Shown: in pieces, positions 53,301 to 60,501 of the stretch
Layout: each line of letters begins with the position of its first letter
Numbering within the stretch: position 1 is the stretch's first letter
Assembly: GCF_019880585.1 (NCBI RefSeq)
Contig: NZ_JAINVV010000003.1
Location: 434,001 to 498,000, forward strand
Direction of reading: 5' to 3'
Source: Sphingomonas colocasiae
GTDB taxonomy: Bacteria > Pseudomonadota > Alphaproteobacteria > Sphingomonadales > Sphingomonadaceae
Length of the DNA: 64,000 nt
Program-made: the position numbers and the translations under genes
The notes under the pieces: generated by a model
Database searches by the model: none
Told to the model about the DNA's origin: nothing
What the model saw: the letters and a program-made list of their open reading frames with translations, nothing else

Positions 53301-54541
53301 GCGGATATGCCATGCGGCGTCCCTCTCCGGCCGCGCGCGTATTGCGCGACCGGCGCCCCGATCTGCGAAACGTGCCGGGCAGGCCGCTGCGGATCGCGCT
53401 GTTTTCGGGCAATTACAATTGCGTGCGCGACGGGGCCAACCAGGCGCTGAACCGGCTGGTCGGTCATCTGCTGAACGAAGCGGGCGCGCAGGTACGCGTC
53501 TATTCGCCGACGGCGCGCGAAGCCGCGTTCCCGCCCACCGGAGAGCTGGTTTCGGTGCCATCGATCGGGATCCCCGGACGCCCGGAATATCGCCTCGCCC
53601 TGGGGTTGCCCAAGGCGATCCGCCGCGACGTTCGGCGTTTCGCCCCCGATATCGTCCATCTGTCAGCGCCCGACCTGCTCGGGCGCGGCGCGCAGCATTT
53701 CGCGCGCACGCTCGGCATTCCGGTCGTCGCCAGCCTGCATACGCGCTTCGAGACCTATCTCGACTATTACGGGCTGCGGATGCTGCGCGACGGGATCGAG
53801 CGTTATCTGCACCGTTTCTACACCGGCAGCGATCGCGTGCTCGCGCCCAATGCCCCGATCGCGGAGGAACTGCGCGCGGCCGGGCTCGGCGAGCGCGTCG
53901 GCATATGGGGGCGCGGCGTCGACCGGACGATCTTCACGCCCGACCGCCGGGATCACGAATGGCGGCGTTCGCTCGGCTATGCCGATGACGATGTGATCGT
54001 GCTGTTCTTCGGCCGCGCCGTTCGCGAAAAGGGGCTCGACATATTCGCCCGGACGATCGAGGCGATCCGTTCCGGCGGGCATCGCATCCGCCCGCTGATC
54101 GTGGGCGACGGGCCGGGCCGCGACGCCTTTGCCCGGCAGCTCGGCAACGCCACCTTCATGGGGCATCTTTCCGGAGCGGCGCTGGGGCGCGCCGTGGCGA
54201 GCGCCGACATCATGCTCAATCCCAGCATCACCGAAGCGTTCGGCAATGTCACGCTGGAGGCGATGGCGGCCGGGCTGGCGATCGTTTCCGCCGATGCGCC
54301 GAGCGCACGCGCGCTGATCGACGATGGCCGTACCGGACTGCTGGTATCGCCGAACACGGTGGAGGCCTATGCGGCCGAACTCGACCGGATGATCCGCATG
54401 CCCGATCATCGCGCGGCACTGGGCCATGCCGCCGCCGCCGAAGCCCAGCGCTATGAATGGGCCGGCATTCTCGACCATGTCGTCGATATCTATCGCGACT
54501 GCCTGTCGCGGCCGCTCACGCAAAAGCCGTCCGCCGTCTGA
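53297..54541 (+). CDS. GT4-family glycosyltransferase
   Basis: A 414-residue GT-B glycosyltransferase. The N-terminal acceptor domain has RIALFSGNYNCVRDGANQAL and VVASLHTRFETYLDYYG. The C-terminal donor domain has VLFFGRAVREKGLDIFA and the E-x7-E motif SITEAFGNVTLEAMAAGL. It resembles alpha-mannosyl or sulfoquinovosyl-type transferases that glycosylate lipids. Start overlap with dedA suggests a shared role in envelope lipids. Confidence 0.9.
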   Translation: MSGYAMRRPSPAARVLRDRRPDLRNVPGRPLRIALFSGNYNCVRDGANQALNRLVGHLLNEAGAQVRVYSPTAREAAFPPTGELVSVPSIGIPGRPEYRLALGLPKAIRRDVRRFAPDIVHLSAPDLLGRGAQHFARTLGIPVVASLHTRFETYLDYYGLRMLRDGIERYLHRFYTGSDRVLAPNAPIAEELRAAGLGERVGIWGRGVDRTIFTPDRRDHEWRRSLGYADDDVIVLFFGRAVREKGLDIFARTIEAIRSGGHRIRPLIVGDGPGRDAFARQLGNATFMGHLSGAALGRAVASADIMLNPSITEAFGNVTLEAMAAGLAIVSADAPSARALIDDGRTGLLVSPNTVEAYAAELDRMIRMPDHRAALGHAAAAEAQRYEWAGILDHVVDIYRDCLSRPLTQKPSAV

Positions 54542-54555
54542 ACAAGAGTTGACGA

Positions 54556-54582
54556 TCGCCGCCGAAATTTCGATGGCGGCGA
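54556..54582 (+). terminator. Possible terminator hairpin after glycosyltransferase gene
   Basis: TCGCCGCC (54556-54563) pairs with GGCGGCGA (54575-54582) across an 11-nt loop, beginning 14 nt after the stop codon. No T tract follows, so the call is tentative. Confidence 0.4.
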
Positions 54583-54624
54583 AACCATGACGGCGCGGAC
54601 CGGATATACTGCCACGATGCGGCC

Positions 54625-55068
54625 ATGGCGCTGACCGCGCTCAGCCTGGCCATTGCGGGCATCGACTATCCGAACAAGCGCGGCCCCACGCGGGCGTTCG
54701 AGCTGCGCCTGTGCGTGGCGGGCGAACCCGTCGAATTGCGGCCGGAACCCAATAATCCGGCCGATCCGCTTGCCGTCGCCGTCTATAGCGCGCGCGGCAT
54801 CCAGCTCGGCTATCTGACCGCCGAGCGCGCGCCATGGATCGGCGCGATGATCCGCAACGGGCGCGAGATCCAGGCGATCTTCCAGGGCATGACCAAGCGC
54901 AGCGCCTTTATCCGCGTGGCATTCGACGGCGAGACCCCCTTGCTGCCCCAGCGCCCCGACCTCGAAAAGGTCACCGATCCGGATCAGGGCGCCGACGGCT
55001 TCTGGCCCGACGAGATTCCGTCCGAGGAAAGCTGGGACGACGGCTGGGACAGCGACAGCACCGACTGA
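54625..55068 (+). CDS. Stand-alone HIRAN-domain protein
   Basis: A 147-residue protein. The HIRAN pattern is visible in AIAGIDYPNKRGPTRAFE, VELRPEPNNPADPLAVAVY and IQLGYLTAERAPWIGAMI. In eukaryotic HLTF and some bacterial helicases this domain binds 3' DNA ends. Here it is not fused to a helicase. The tail is very acidic (SEESWDDGWDSDSTD). There is no obvious ribosome-binding site, and TATACT at 54604-54609 could be a -10, so the mRNA may be nearly leaderless. Confidence 0.8.
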   Translation: MALTALSLAIAGIDYPNKRGPTRAFELRLCVAGEPVELRPEPNNPADPLAVAVYSARGIQLGYLTAERAPWIGAMIRNGREIQAIFQGMTKRSAFIRVAFDGETPLLPQRPDLEKVTDPDQGADGFWPDEIPSEESWDDGWDSDSTD

Positions 55069-55181
55069 ACGATCATGTTCCGTCACGATGGAACCGAAAC
55101 CGAAACGGCACGTTGGAGCCCGGCTTGGTGGCGGATTCCGCCGGCGGGCACGTGACCTGAAAATAGGGGAGATCCAGTTTG

Positions 55182-55718
55182 ATGCGTACCTATCTTGCCG
55201 CTTGCACCGCGGCCTGCGCCCTCATGCTCAGCGCATGCTCCGGCGGCGAAAAGGCGAATGACGGCGCCGCGGCCGCGAACGACACGGCCGGCGACACCGC
55301 GACGGCCGCTGCCGATGCGCCGCCCGCGCCCAAGGCCGGACTTTGGGAAATGAAGATCACCGCCGCCGGCGTGCCCGCGCCGCAAGCGACCAAGGTCTGC
55401 GTCGGCGAAGCCGCTCCCGGCACCAATGCCTTCACGCCGCCGCCGGGCGCGGGCCAGACCTGCGCCAAGAACAGCGTCACCAAGGTGGCCGCCGGCTACG
55501 AGATCGATTCGGAATGCACGATCCAGGGCATGACCGCGACGAGCAAGGGCAGCCTGACCGGCGACTTCTCCTCCGCGTACAAGATCGAGATGGCGACCAA
55601 GATGAGCGGACCGAACCTGCCCGCCGCAGCGCAGCAGGAAGTGAAGACCGTCATCGACGCCAAATATCTCGGCGACTGTCCCGCCGACATGAAGCCCGGC
55701 CAGTCGCAGACCGGCTGA
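55182..55718 (+). CDS. DUF3617-type lipoprotein
   Basis: A 178-residue lipoprotein with signal MRTYLAACTAACALMLSAC (lipobox LSAC, Cys19). An alanine-rich linker precedes the DUF3617 domain (APKAGLWEMKITAAGVPAPQ, then two Cys in KVCVGEA and QTCAKN). YEIDSECTIQGMTATSKGSL is characteristic. The family is periplasmic and of unknown function. I used ATG 55182; TTG 55179 is possible. A strong terminator follows 7 nt after the stop. Confidence 0.85.
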   Translation: MRTYLAACTAACALMLSACSGGEKANDGAAAANDTAGDTATAAADAPPAPKAGLWEMKITAAGVPAPQATKVCVGEAAPGTNAFTPPPGAGQTCAKNSVTKVAAGYEIDSECTIQGMTATSKGSLTGDFSSAYKIEMATKMSGPNLPAAAQQEVKTVIDAKYLGDCPADMKPGQSQTG

Positions 55719-55725
55719 TCAAGCG

Positions 55726-55753
55726 AAGGGGGAGCATCGCTCCCCCTTTTTTT
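55726..55753 (+). terminator. Rho-independent terminator
   Basis: AAGGGGGAGC (55726-55735) pairs with GCTCCCCCTT (55739-55748) across an ATC loop and is followed by a run of seven T (55747-55753). It is the clearest intrinsic terminator in the window. It ends the DUF3617 gene; the convergent lipoprotein gene stops 2 nt further on. Confidence 0.92.
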
Positions 55754-55754
55754 G

Positions 55755-57449
55755 CTAGCCGCATTCCTGCCCGTAGGTGTGCTGAAGCACATAGCTTTCC
55801 GAGCCGGAATTGGTGAAGGTGCCATAGGGTGAGGTGGCGCTGCCCGCGCCGCTCGCGTTGATCCCGACGGGCCGGTCCCCGTCGTAGCGCACCGTGTAGG
55901 TTCCCTTCCCGAACAGCCGGGATCCGGCGATCTGGCCGGTATAGGAGTAGGTGCCGCCGCGTTCGGACGCCGGCGTGAAGGTCACCACGATATTCGCATT
56001 GCCTTTCACGACGAACGGCCTGGCGAGATCGCAGACAATGCCCGTACCGCGAAACTCCCCGCCGCCGCCCTCGATCTGATATTGTTCGGGATTGGTGGTG
56101 ACGCGCAGCAATTCCGATGCCGCACCGCGCCGCGAGGTCGCCTTCAGCCCGATGCGCATCGTCCGGTTGCGCTCGTTCACGGCCACATGGATGATCTTGC
56201 CCGGCGATGTGAAATGCGTGGGCTCGACCGAGGCGCCGCCGTCCAGAGTGACCGCGATCTTCGCGCGGATTTCGGCGGAATCGCCTTTCGTCATTGTCCT
56301 GATGTCGATGGAAGAGGTCGTGCCGGGAGCGACATTGCCGGGCGACTGCGCATCGAGGCTGATGCAATTGCCGCTCTGCCAATGGAGTCTGGCGCCGACG
56401 ACGGCGGTGCGTGCGAGCACAAGCGTGTCGCGCAAGCTTTCGTCGCGCAGCGCGTCATAATCGCCGGTGGCGCTGGTGATCCTGTAATCCTCCATCTCGC
56501 TGTCGTTATTGCCGTCGACCACATAATGGGCGGTGGCAGCGACCCTGGCGGGGCCCTTGGGGCCGGATGTGCTGCTGTCATAGCTGGCGCGGATATCCGT
56601 GCCGGCGATCTCGGCATTGTCGTCCACGACCAGCGCGACATGCGCTTCCTTGATCGAACTATATCCGGCCGAACCGGCGGCACCGCCACTGCGCAGGCGG
56701 ACGGTGAATTCCACCCGCCCCTCCGCGTCGGGGCAGAGCGTTCTTGTCGATATGCTCGTCCGGCCGCCGGCCTGCGCGCCGAGTTGCGGGATATCGACAT
56801 TGCTGCTGACCGAGGCATCGACAACGCCATTCTTCGCGACATCGACAGCGAGCGAGACCTTTTCGCCGCCCTTGCCATTGAAATCCTTGGCGAGCTTGCC
56901 CGCCTCCCCCCTTTTCGCCCCGGTTCCCGCCATGCCGCCCAGCAGGAAGCCGGCGGAAAAGCCGGTCATGCCGGCCGCCTGGCCGCCCCCTCCGCCCTGC
57001 GCATGGGCCGGCGGGATCATCCAGGAGAGGATACCGGCCGCGCCCGTCGCCACTCGCTGCGATCGCGGCGGCTGCATCATCGCGGTTCCGGCATCGGCCG
57101 GCGCGCGCGCCGGTGCTTCGCCACCGTCATGCGCGATCAAGGCGGCGGTCGCTTCGGCCAGCAAGGCGCGCTCGCGGGCGACGAATGCGTCGCCATGCGC
57201 CGCCAGTGCCGGATTCTGCCGCGCGAGCGCATCGATGACCGCGCCGGTCATCGGCTGCAACACGGGCCTGTCGGTCGCGCGGACATCGGCCAGCGCGGCA
57301 TCCACCTCCCGCATCACCCTGTTTTCGGGCGATTCCGCGCAGGACGAGAGCATGATCAGCAGCGGTATCGCCGCCGCGAACATCCGGAGCCGGCCTGTCG
57401 CGCCGTCCGATCCCGCTTGCCTCCGTCGCTTCCATGGATGCCCAATCAT
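55755..57449 (-). CDS. Large hypothetical lipoprotein
   Basis: A 564-residue secreted lipoprotein. I used ATG 57447-57449 (AAAGGGG upstream); a further ATG 6 codons earlier lacks a ribosome-binding site. The signal has a long basic n-region (GHPWKRRRQAG) before MFAAAIPLLIMLSSC (lipobox LSSC). A charged helical stretch and a Gly-rich patch (AQGGGGGQAAGM, then a GFLLGGMAGTGAK loop) lead into a beta-rich C-terminal half. That half looks like two or more immunoglobulin-like or lectin-like domains (KEAHVALVVDDNAEIAGTDI, GKIIHVAVNERNRTMRIGLK). I recognise no named domain. An outer-membrane-anchored surface or periplasmic role is likely. Confidence 0.75.
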   Translation of the reverse strand: MIGHPWKRRRQAGSDGATGRLRMFAAAIPLLIMLSSCAESPENRVMREVDAALADVRATDRPVLQPMTGAVIDALARQNPALAAHGDAFVARERALLAEATAALIAHDGGEAPARAPADAGTAMMQPPRSQRVATGAAGILSWMIPPAHAQGGGGGQAAGMTGFSAGFLLGGMAGTGAKRGEAGKLAKDFNGKGGEKVSLAVDVAKNGVVDASVSSNVDIPQLGAQAGGRTSISTRTLCPDAEGRVEFTVRLRSGGAAGSAGYSSIKEAHVALVVDDNAEIAGTDIRASYDSSTSGPKGPARVAATAHYVVDGNNDSEMEDYRITSATGDYDALRDESLRDTLVLARTAVVGARLHWQSGNCISLDAQSPGNVAPGTTSSIDIRTMTKGDSAEIRAKIAVTLDGGASVEPTHFTSPGKIIHVAVNERNRTMRIGLKATSRRGAASELLRVTTNPEQYQIEGGGGEFRGTGIVCDLARPFVVKGNANIVVTFTPASERGGTYSYTGQIAGSRLFGKGTYTVRYDGDRPVGINASGAGSATSPYGTFTNSGSESYVLQHTYGQECG

Positions 57450-57558
57450 GATGCCCCTTTCATCCATGGCCGGCCCGAACGCTCATACCGGTCGCGATGG
57501 CAAAACCCATCGCGATCGGCATTATCGTGCTCCCGCCCTGCCCGTCTTGGGCTGTCGA

Positions 57559-58503
57559 TCAGGGTTCAGCGCTAATATGCGTTGCGCGGTGGGCATCGCG
57601 CAGGAACACCGGCAGGTCGTTGGCCGGCGGCTCCGACGGCAGCTGATAGAGCATGTCGCTCACGAACCCGCGATGATAGCTGGCGTGGTTGACGACATGG
57701 AGGAGCATCTCCGCGCGCGTCATCGCGCCCCGGCCGCCATCGACGAACCGGAAATCGACCATCTCGTCCGCAGCCGCATCGGTCAGCCGGTCCGCATAGG
57801 CGATGTACCAGCGATCCATGGCCTGCACCGCCGCCCAAAGATCCGCAAGCGGCGGCGGATGATCGGTGTTTCGCGCGACATGACCGTGCGGCCGCCCTTC
57901 CAGATGGGCGCGGAAGATCTCGTCGACGACATGAAGGTGGTTGAGCGTATGCACGATATTGCCGAATCGCGTCGCCCTTTGTCGCTCCGCCTCGCCTTCG
58001 GGCAGATCCATCACATGACGATAGCTGATCTCGTTCGCCCAGGCCTTGTAGCGCATGAGCAAGCGCAGCATGGCCGACGCGCTTCCAGTCTCCACGGCCG
58101 CATCCGCCACATCCGCCCGATGCACGATATGGATCTTGTTGCCGTCCGGATCGCGCAGATACGCGCCGAAATATCCCGGTCCATATCGATCGCGCGGCCC
58201 CGGCGCACCCTCGTCCCGGCCGCCATGCGCCATCCCGGCGGCATAGGCGCGTTTCACGGCCTGCCCGGAAGGCGCGTGGAAGGCGACCATGACGCCATTG
58301 CCGGGCGAACATGGTTCGCCGTCAAAGGGGCGACAGGCATAGAAACGCGGCAGGCCGGAGCCGGCCTTGTGCCAGCACAAGGCCGGCGGGCCGCCGTCCG
58401 GCCGCACCGGCCGCCGGGTCAGGCCCAGCGGCGTCAGCAAGGCATCGTAGAACAGCGCCGCACGATCCAGATCGCTTATGCCGACGCTGATATGGCTGAA
58501 CAT
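57559..58503 (-). CDS. VOC (glyoxalase) - DinB fusion protein
   Basis: A 314-residue fusion starting at ATG 58501-58503 (GAAGGG upstream). Residues 1-130 form a VOC/glyoxalase-bleomycin-resistance domain: FSHISVGISDLDRAALFYDA at the start and YLRDPDGNKIHIVHRA at the end. Residues 143-300 form a DinB-type four-helix bundle, with the likely metal-binding histidines His189 or His191 in TLNHLHVVDE and His273/His277 in VNHASYHRGF. DinB-like proteins include thiol-S-transferases, and VOC proteins often act on glutathione or thiol adducts. The fusion may therefore detoxify electrophiles. The two domains are usually encoded as separate proteins. Confidence 0.85.
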   Translation of the reverse strand: MFSHISVGISDLDRAALFYDALLTPLGLTRRPVRPDGGPPALCWHKAGSGLPRFYACRPFDGEPCSPGNGVMVAFHAPSGQAVKRAYAAGMAHGGRDEGAPGPRDRYGPGYFGAYLRDPDGNKIHIVHRADVADAAVETGSASAMLRLLMRYKAWANEISYRHVMDLPEGEAERQRATRFGNIVHTLNHLHVVDEIFRAHLEGRPHGHVARNTDHPPPLADLWAAVQAMDRWYIAYADRLTDAAADEMVDFRFVDGGRGAMTRAEMLLHVVNHASYHRGFVSDMLYQLPSEPPANDLPVFLRDAHRATHISAEP

Positions 58504-58739
58504 GGTTTTCCCTTCATCGCGGAAGATCGCATCCGGCGCGATGGCGCCGGCGGCGACATTGCCCGAAGATGCCTGGACGTGGACGAGGGCAAATCGCCAA
58601 GATTGCGGGCAAATCGGCCAATTGCGGCATGTGCGGCGAGGGAAGGCGCGACCGGGCATGCGGAATGCAACAAGGCCGATGGCGGAAGCCACAAAAGGAA
58701 ACGCCGTTCCTCACACTGGGTGAGAAACGGCGGAAATCC

Positions 58740-58816
58740 TGGCGCGCCCGGAACGATTCGAACGTCCGACCCTCAGATTCGTAGTCTGATGCTCTATCCA
58801 GCTGAGCTACGGGCGC
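58740..58816 (-). tRNA. tRNA-Arg (anticodon ACG)
   Basis: A 77-nt tRNA gene on the reverse strand. The acceptor stem GCGCCCG pairs with CGGGCGC, followed by G and a genome-encoded CCA (58740-58742). The D arm has AGCTCAGCTGGATAGAGC. The anticodon stem TCAGA/TCTGA holds the loop CTACGAA with anticodon ACG, read as ICG after editing. The T loop is GTTCGAATC. It sits in the gap between the VOC-DinB gene and the small lipoprotein gene, and I see no integrated element beside it. Confidence 0.97.
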
Positions 58817-58901
58817 GCGTTGGAGGCGGTCCAATAGGCGGGTCCCGAGAGATGTGCAACCCCGTTGCGATGCTTTTCTTCGCGAGATAGGAAAATCCCC
58901 G

Positions 58902-59417
58902 ATGCAACGCCTTTTCATCCCGCTTCTTGCCGTGCCGGCGCTGGCCGCCTGCACCGCCCCCACCGGCGATTTTCCCTCGCTCGCGCCCCGCCCGGTCGAA
59001 CAGCGCAGCGATGCGGAGCCCGCACCGCCGGCGATCGCGCCCGCCCCGGCCGATCCCGCGCTGGCAGCCCAGCTTGCGAAAATCCTGGCCGATGCGCGAA
59101 AGGGCGAATCCGATTTCGCCGCCGCATTGCCCGCCGCCGAGCGCGCGGTTTCGGCCGCGCGCGGCACCGGACCGTCGAGCGATGCATGGATTACGGCGCA
59201 ATCGCAGCTGTCCGCGCTCGATTCGGCGCGTGCGCCGACAGCCGGCGCGATGACCGAGATCGATTCGCTTTACGTGTCGCTGGCCGATCGCGCTTCGCAG
59301 GACGCGAAGCTGGGCGGCGTCGCCGACGCGGCGGCCGTCCAGAGCGAAGTGGAAACGATGTACAACCGGCAGGTGGAGCGGCTGGCGGCGCTCCGGAACG
59401 GGCTCAGCCAGCCCTGA
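58902..59417 (+). CDS. Small hypothetical lipoprotein
   Basis: A 171-residue lipoprotein with signal MQRLFIPLLAVPALAAC (lipobox LAAC, Cys17), with ATG 58902 behind AGGAAA. The mature part is proline-rich (EPAPPAIAPAPADP) and then helical, with regular heptad-like spacing (ALAAQLAKILADARKGESDF, VQSEVETMYNRQVERLAALR). It looks like a coiled-coil periplasmic protein. Function unknown. Its 3' end overlaps the convergent gamma-carbonic anhydrase gene by 14 nt. Confidence 0.8.
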   Translation: MQRLFIPLLAVPALAACTAPTGDFPSLAPRPVEQRSDAEPAPPAIAPAPADPALAAQLAKILADARKGESDFAAALPAAERAVSAARGTGPSSDAWITAQSQLSALDSARAPTAGAMTEIDSLYVSLADRASQDAKLGGVADAAAVQSEVETMYNRQVERLAALRNGLSQP

Positions 59418-59952
59418 CAGCCACCGCATGGGCCTTGGCGAGCTGGCGGTAATGCGCCACGCCCATCAGGTTTCCGGCCACCTGTTCGTCGGTCAGCGTG
59501 CGCATCAGCCGCGCCGGGCGGCCACCCCACATCTCGTTCGCGGCGATCGTCTTGCCGGGCGTCAGCATGCCGCCGGCGGCGAGCATGCCGCCCGATTCGA
59601 TCACGGTGCCGTCCATGGTGATCGCGCCGAGCCCGATAAAGCCGCGATCCTTGAGCAAGGTGCCGTGGACCATCGCCATATGGCCGATCAGGCAATCCTC
59701 GCCGATGATGGTCGGATGACCGCCCTTGCCGTCATTGCCCGAATCGCAATGGATCACCGTGCCGTCCTGGACGTTGGAACGCGCGCCGACCCGGATGAAG
59801 TTCACATCGCCGCGCAGCACGCAATTATACCAGATGCTCGCTTCCGGCCCGATCTCGACATCGCCGATGATGCGGCAGCCCGGCGCGATGAAGGCGCTGG
59901 GATCGATGCGCGGCGTCTTGCCGTTGAAATCGATGATGCTCACGCCGTCCAT
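59404..59952 (-). CDS. Gamma-carbonic anhydrase family protein
   Basis: A 182-residue left-handed beta-helix protein. Hexapeptide repeats run through GDVEIGPEASIWYNCVLRGD and IGEDCLIGHMAMVHG. The three zinc histidines are visible as His68 (TVIHCD), His91 and His96 (IGHMAMVHG). Family members are trimers. Some are carbonic anhydrases, others (YrdA/PaaY-like) are thioesterases. The start at ATG 59950-59952 overlaps the acetyltransferase gene by 13 nt, so they are co-translated. Confidence 0.92.
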   Translation of the reverse strand: MDGVSIIDFNGKTPRIDPSAFIAPGCRIIGDVEIGPEASIWYNCVLRGDVNFIRVGARSNVQDGTVIHCDSGNDGKGGHPTIIGEDCLIGHMAMVHGTLLKDRGFIGLGAITMDGTVIESGGMLAAGGMLTPGKTIAANEMWGGRPARLMRTLTDEQVAGNLMGVAHYRQLAKAHAVAVRAG

Positions 59953-60491
59953 TGGTCTTTCTCCATCACATAGACGATGGTGGGATTGAGATCCGCGCCA
60001 TAGGCCGGATCGATGAAATCGAGATCGGCGCGGCGTACCATGCCCAGCCGTTCCATCAAGCCCCAGGATGCGGCATTGCCCTGAACGGTGAAGGCGACCA
60101 CGCGCGGCGCCCCGTGCACGCTGAACGCGCGCGTCATCGATGCCGTCGCCGCTTCCCTGGCATAGCCCCTGCCCCAGCCATCCTCGCGCAGGCGCCAGCC
60201 GATCTCGAATTCCCCGGTCAAACCCGTACCCGACGCGTTGACGCGCTTGAGACCGCAAAAGCCGAGCAGCGCGCCATCGGCCTTGCGTTCGATCAGCCAG
60301 AAACAATGGCCATGCTCGGCCTGGCACGCATTGACGCGCGCGATCACCGCGGCCACGCCGTCGCGCGTCTGCAACGGCCCGAGCCAGCGGAGCACGGCCG
60401 GGGTGTTGAGATGGGCGAGATAGGGATCGATATCCGCTTCATCCCATGTCCGCAGCCGGAGCCGATCGGTTTCCAATATGGTTTCGGCCAT
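59940..60491 (-). CDS. GNAT-family N-acetyltransferase (RimJ/RimL-like)
   Basis: A 183-residue GNAT acetyltransferase. The opening ILETDRLRLRTWDEADIDPY, EFEIGWRLREDGWGRGYARE (acetyl-CoA loop) and GNAASWGLMERLGMVR are typical of the RimJ/RimL group. It starts at ATG 60489-60491 behind GGGGGAAGGG, 10 nt after the membrane protein gene. It acetylates an amino group of a protein, peptide or small molecule; the target is unknown. Confidence 0.9.
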   Translation of the reverse strand: MAETILETDRLRLRTWDEADIDPYLAHLNTPAVLRWLGPLQTRDGVAAVIARVNACQAEHGHCFWLIERKADGALLGFCGLKRVNASGTGLTGEFEIGWRLREDGWGRGYAREAATASMTRAFSVHGAPRVVAFTVQGNAASWGLMERLGMVRRADLDFIDPAYGADLNPTIVYVMEKDQWTA

Positions 60492-60501
60492 GCCCTTCCC
60501 C

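Noticed and set aside
58740-58816. The tRNA-Arg gene as an attachment site for an integrated element.
   Set aside because: I see no integrase gene and no repeated tRNA 3' end in the flanking DNA, and the neighbours look like ordinary chromosomal genes.
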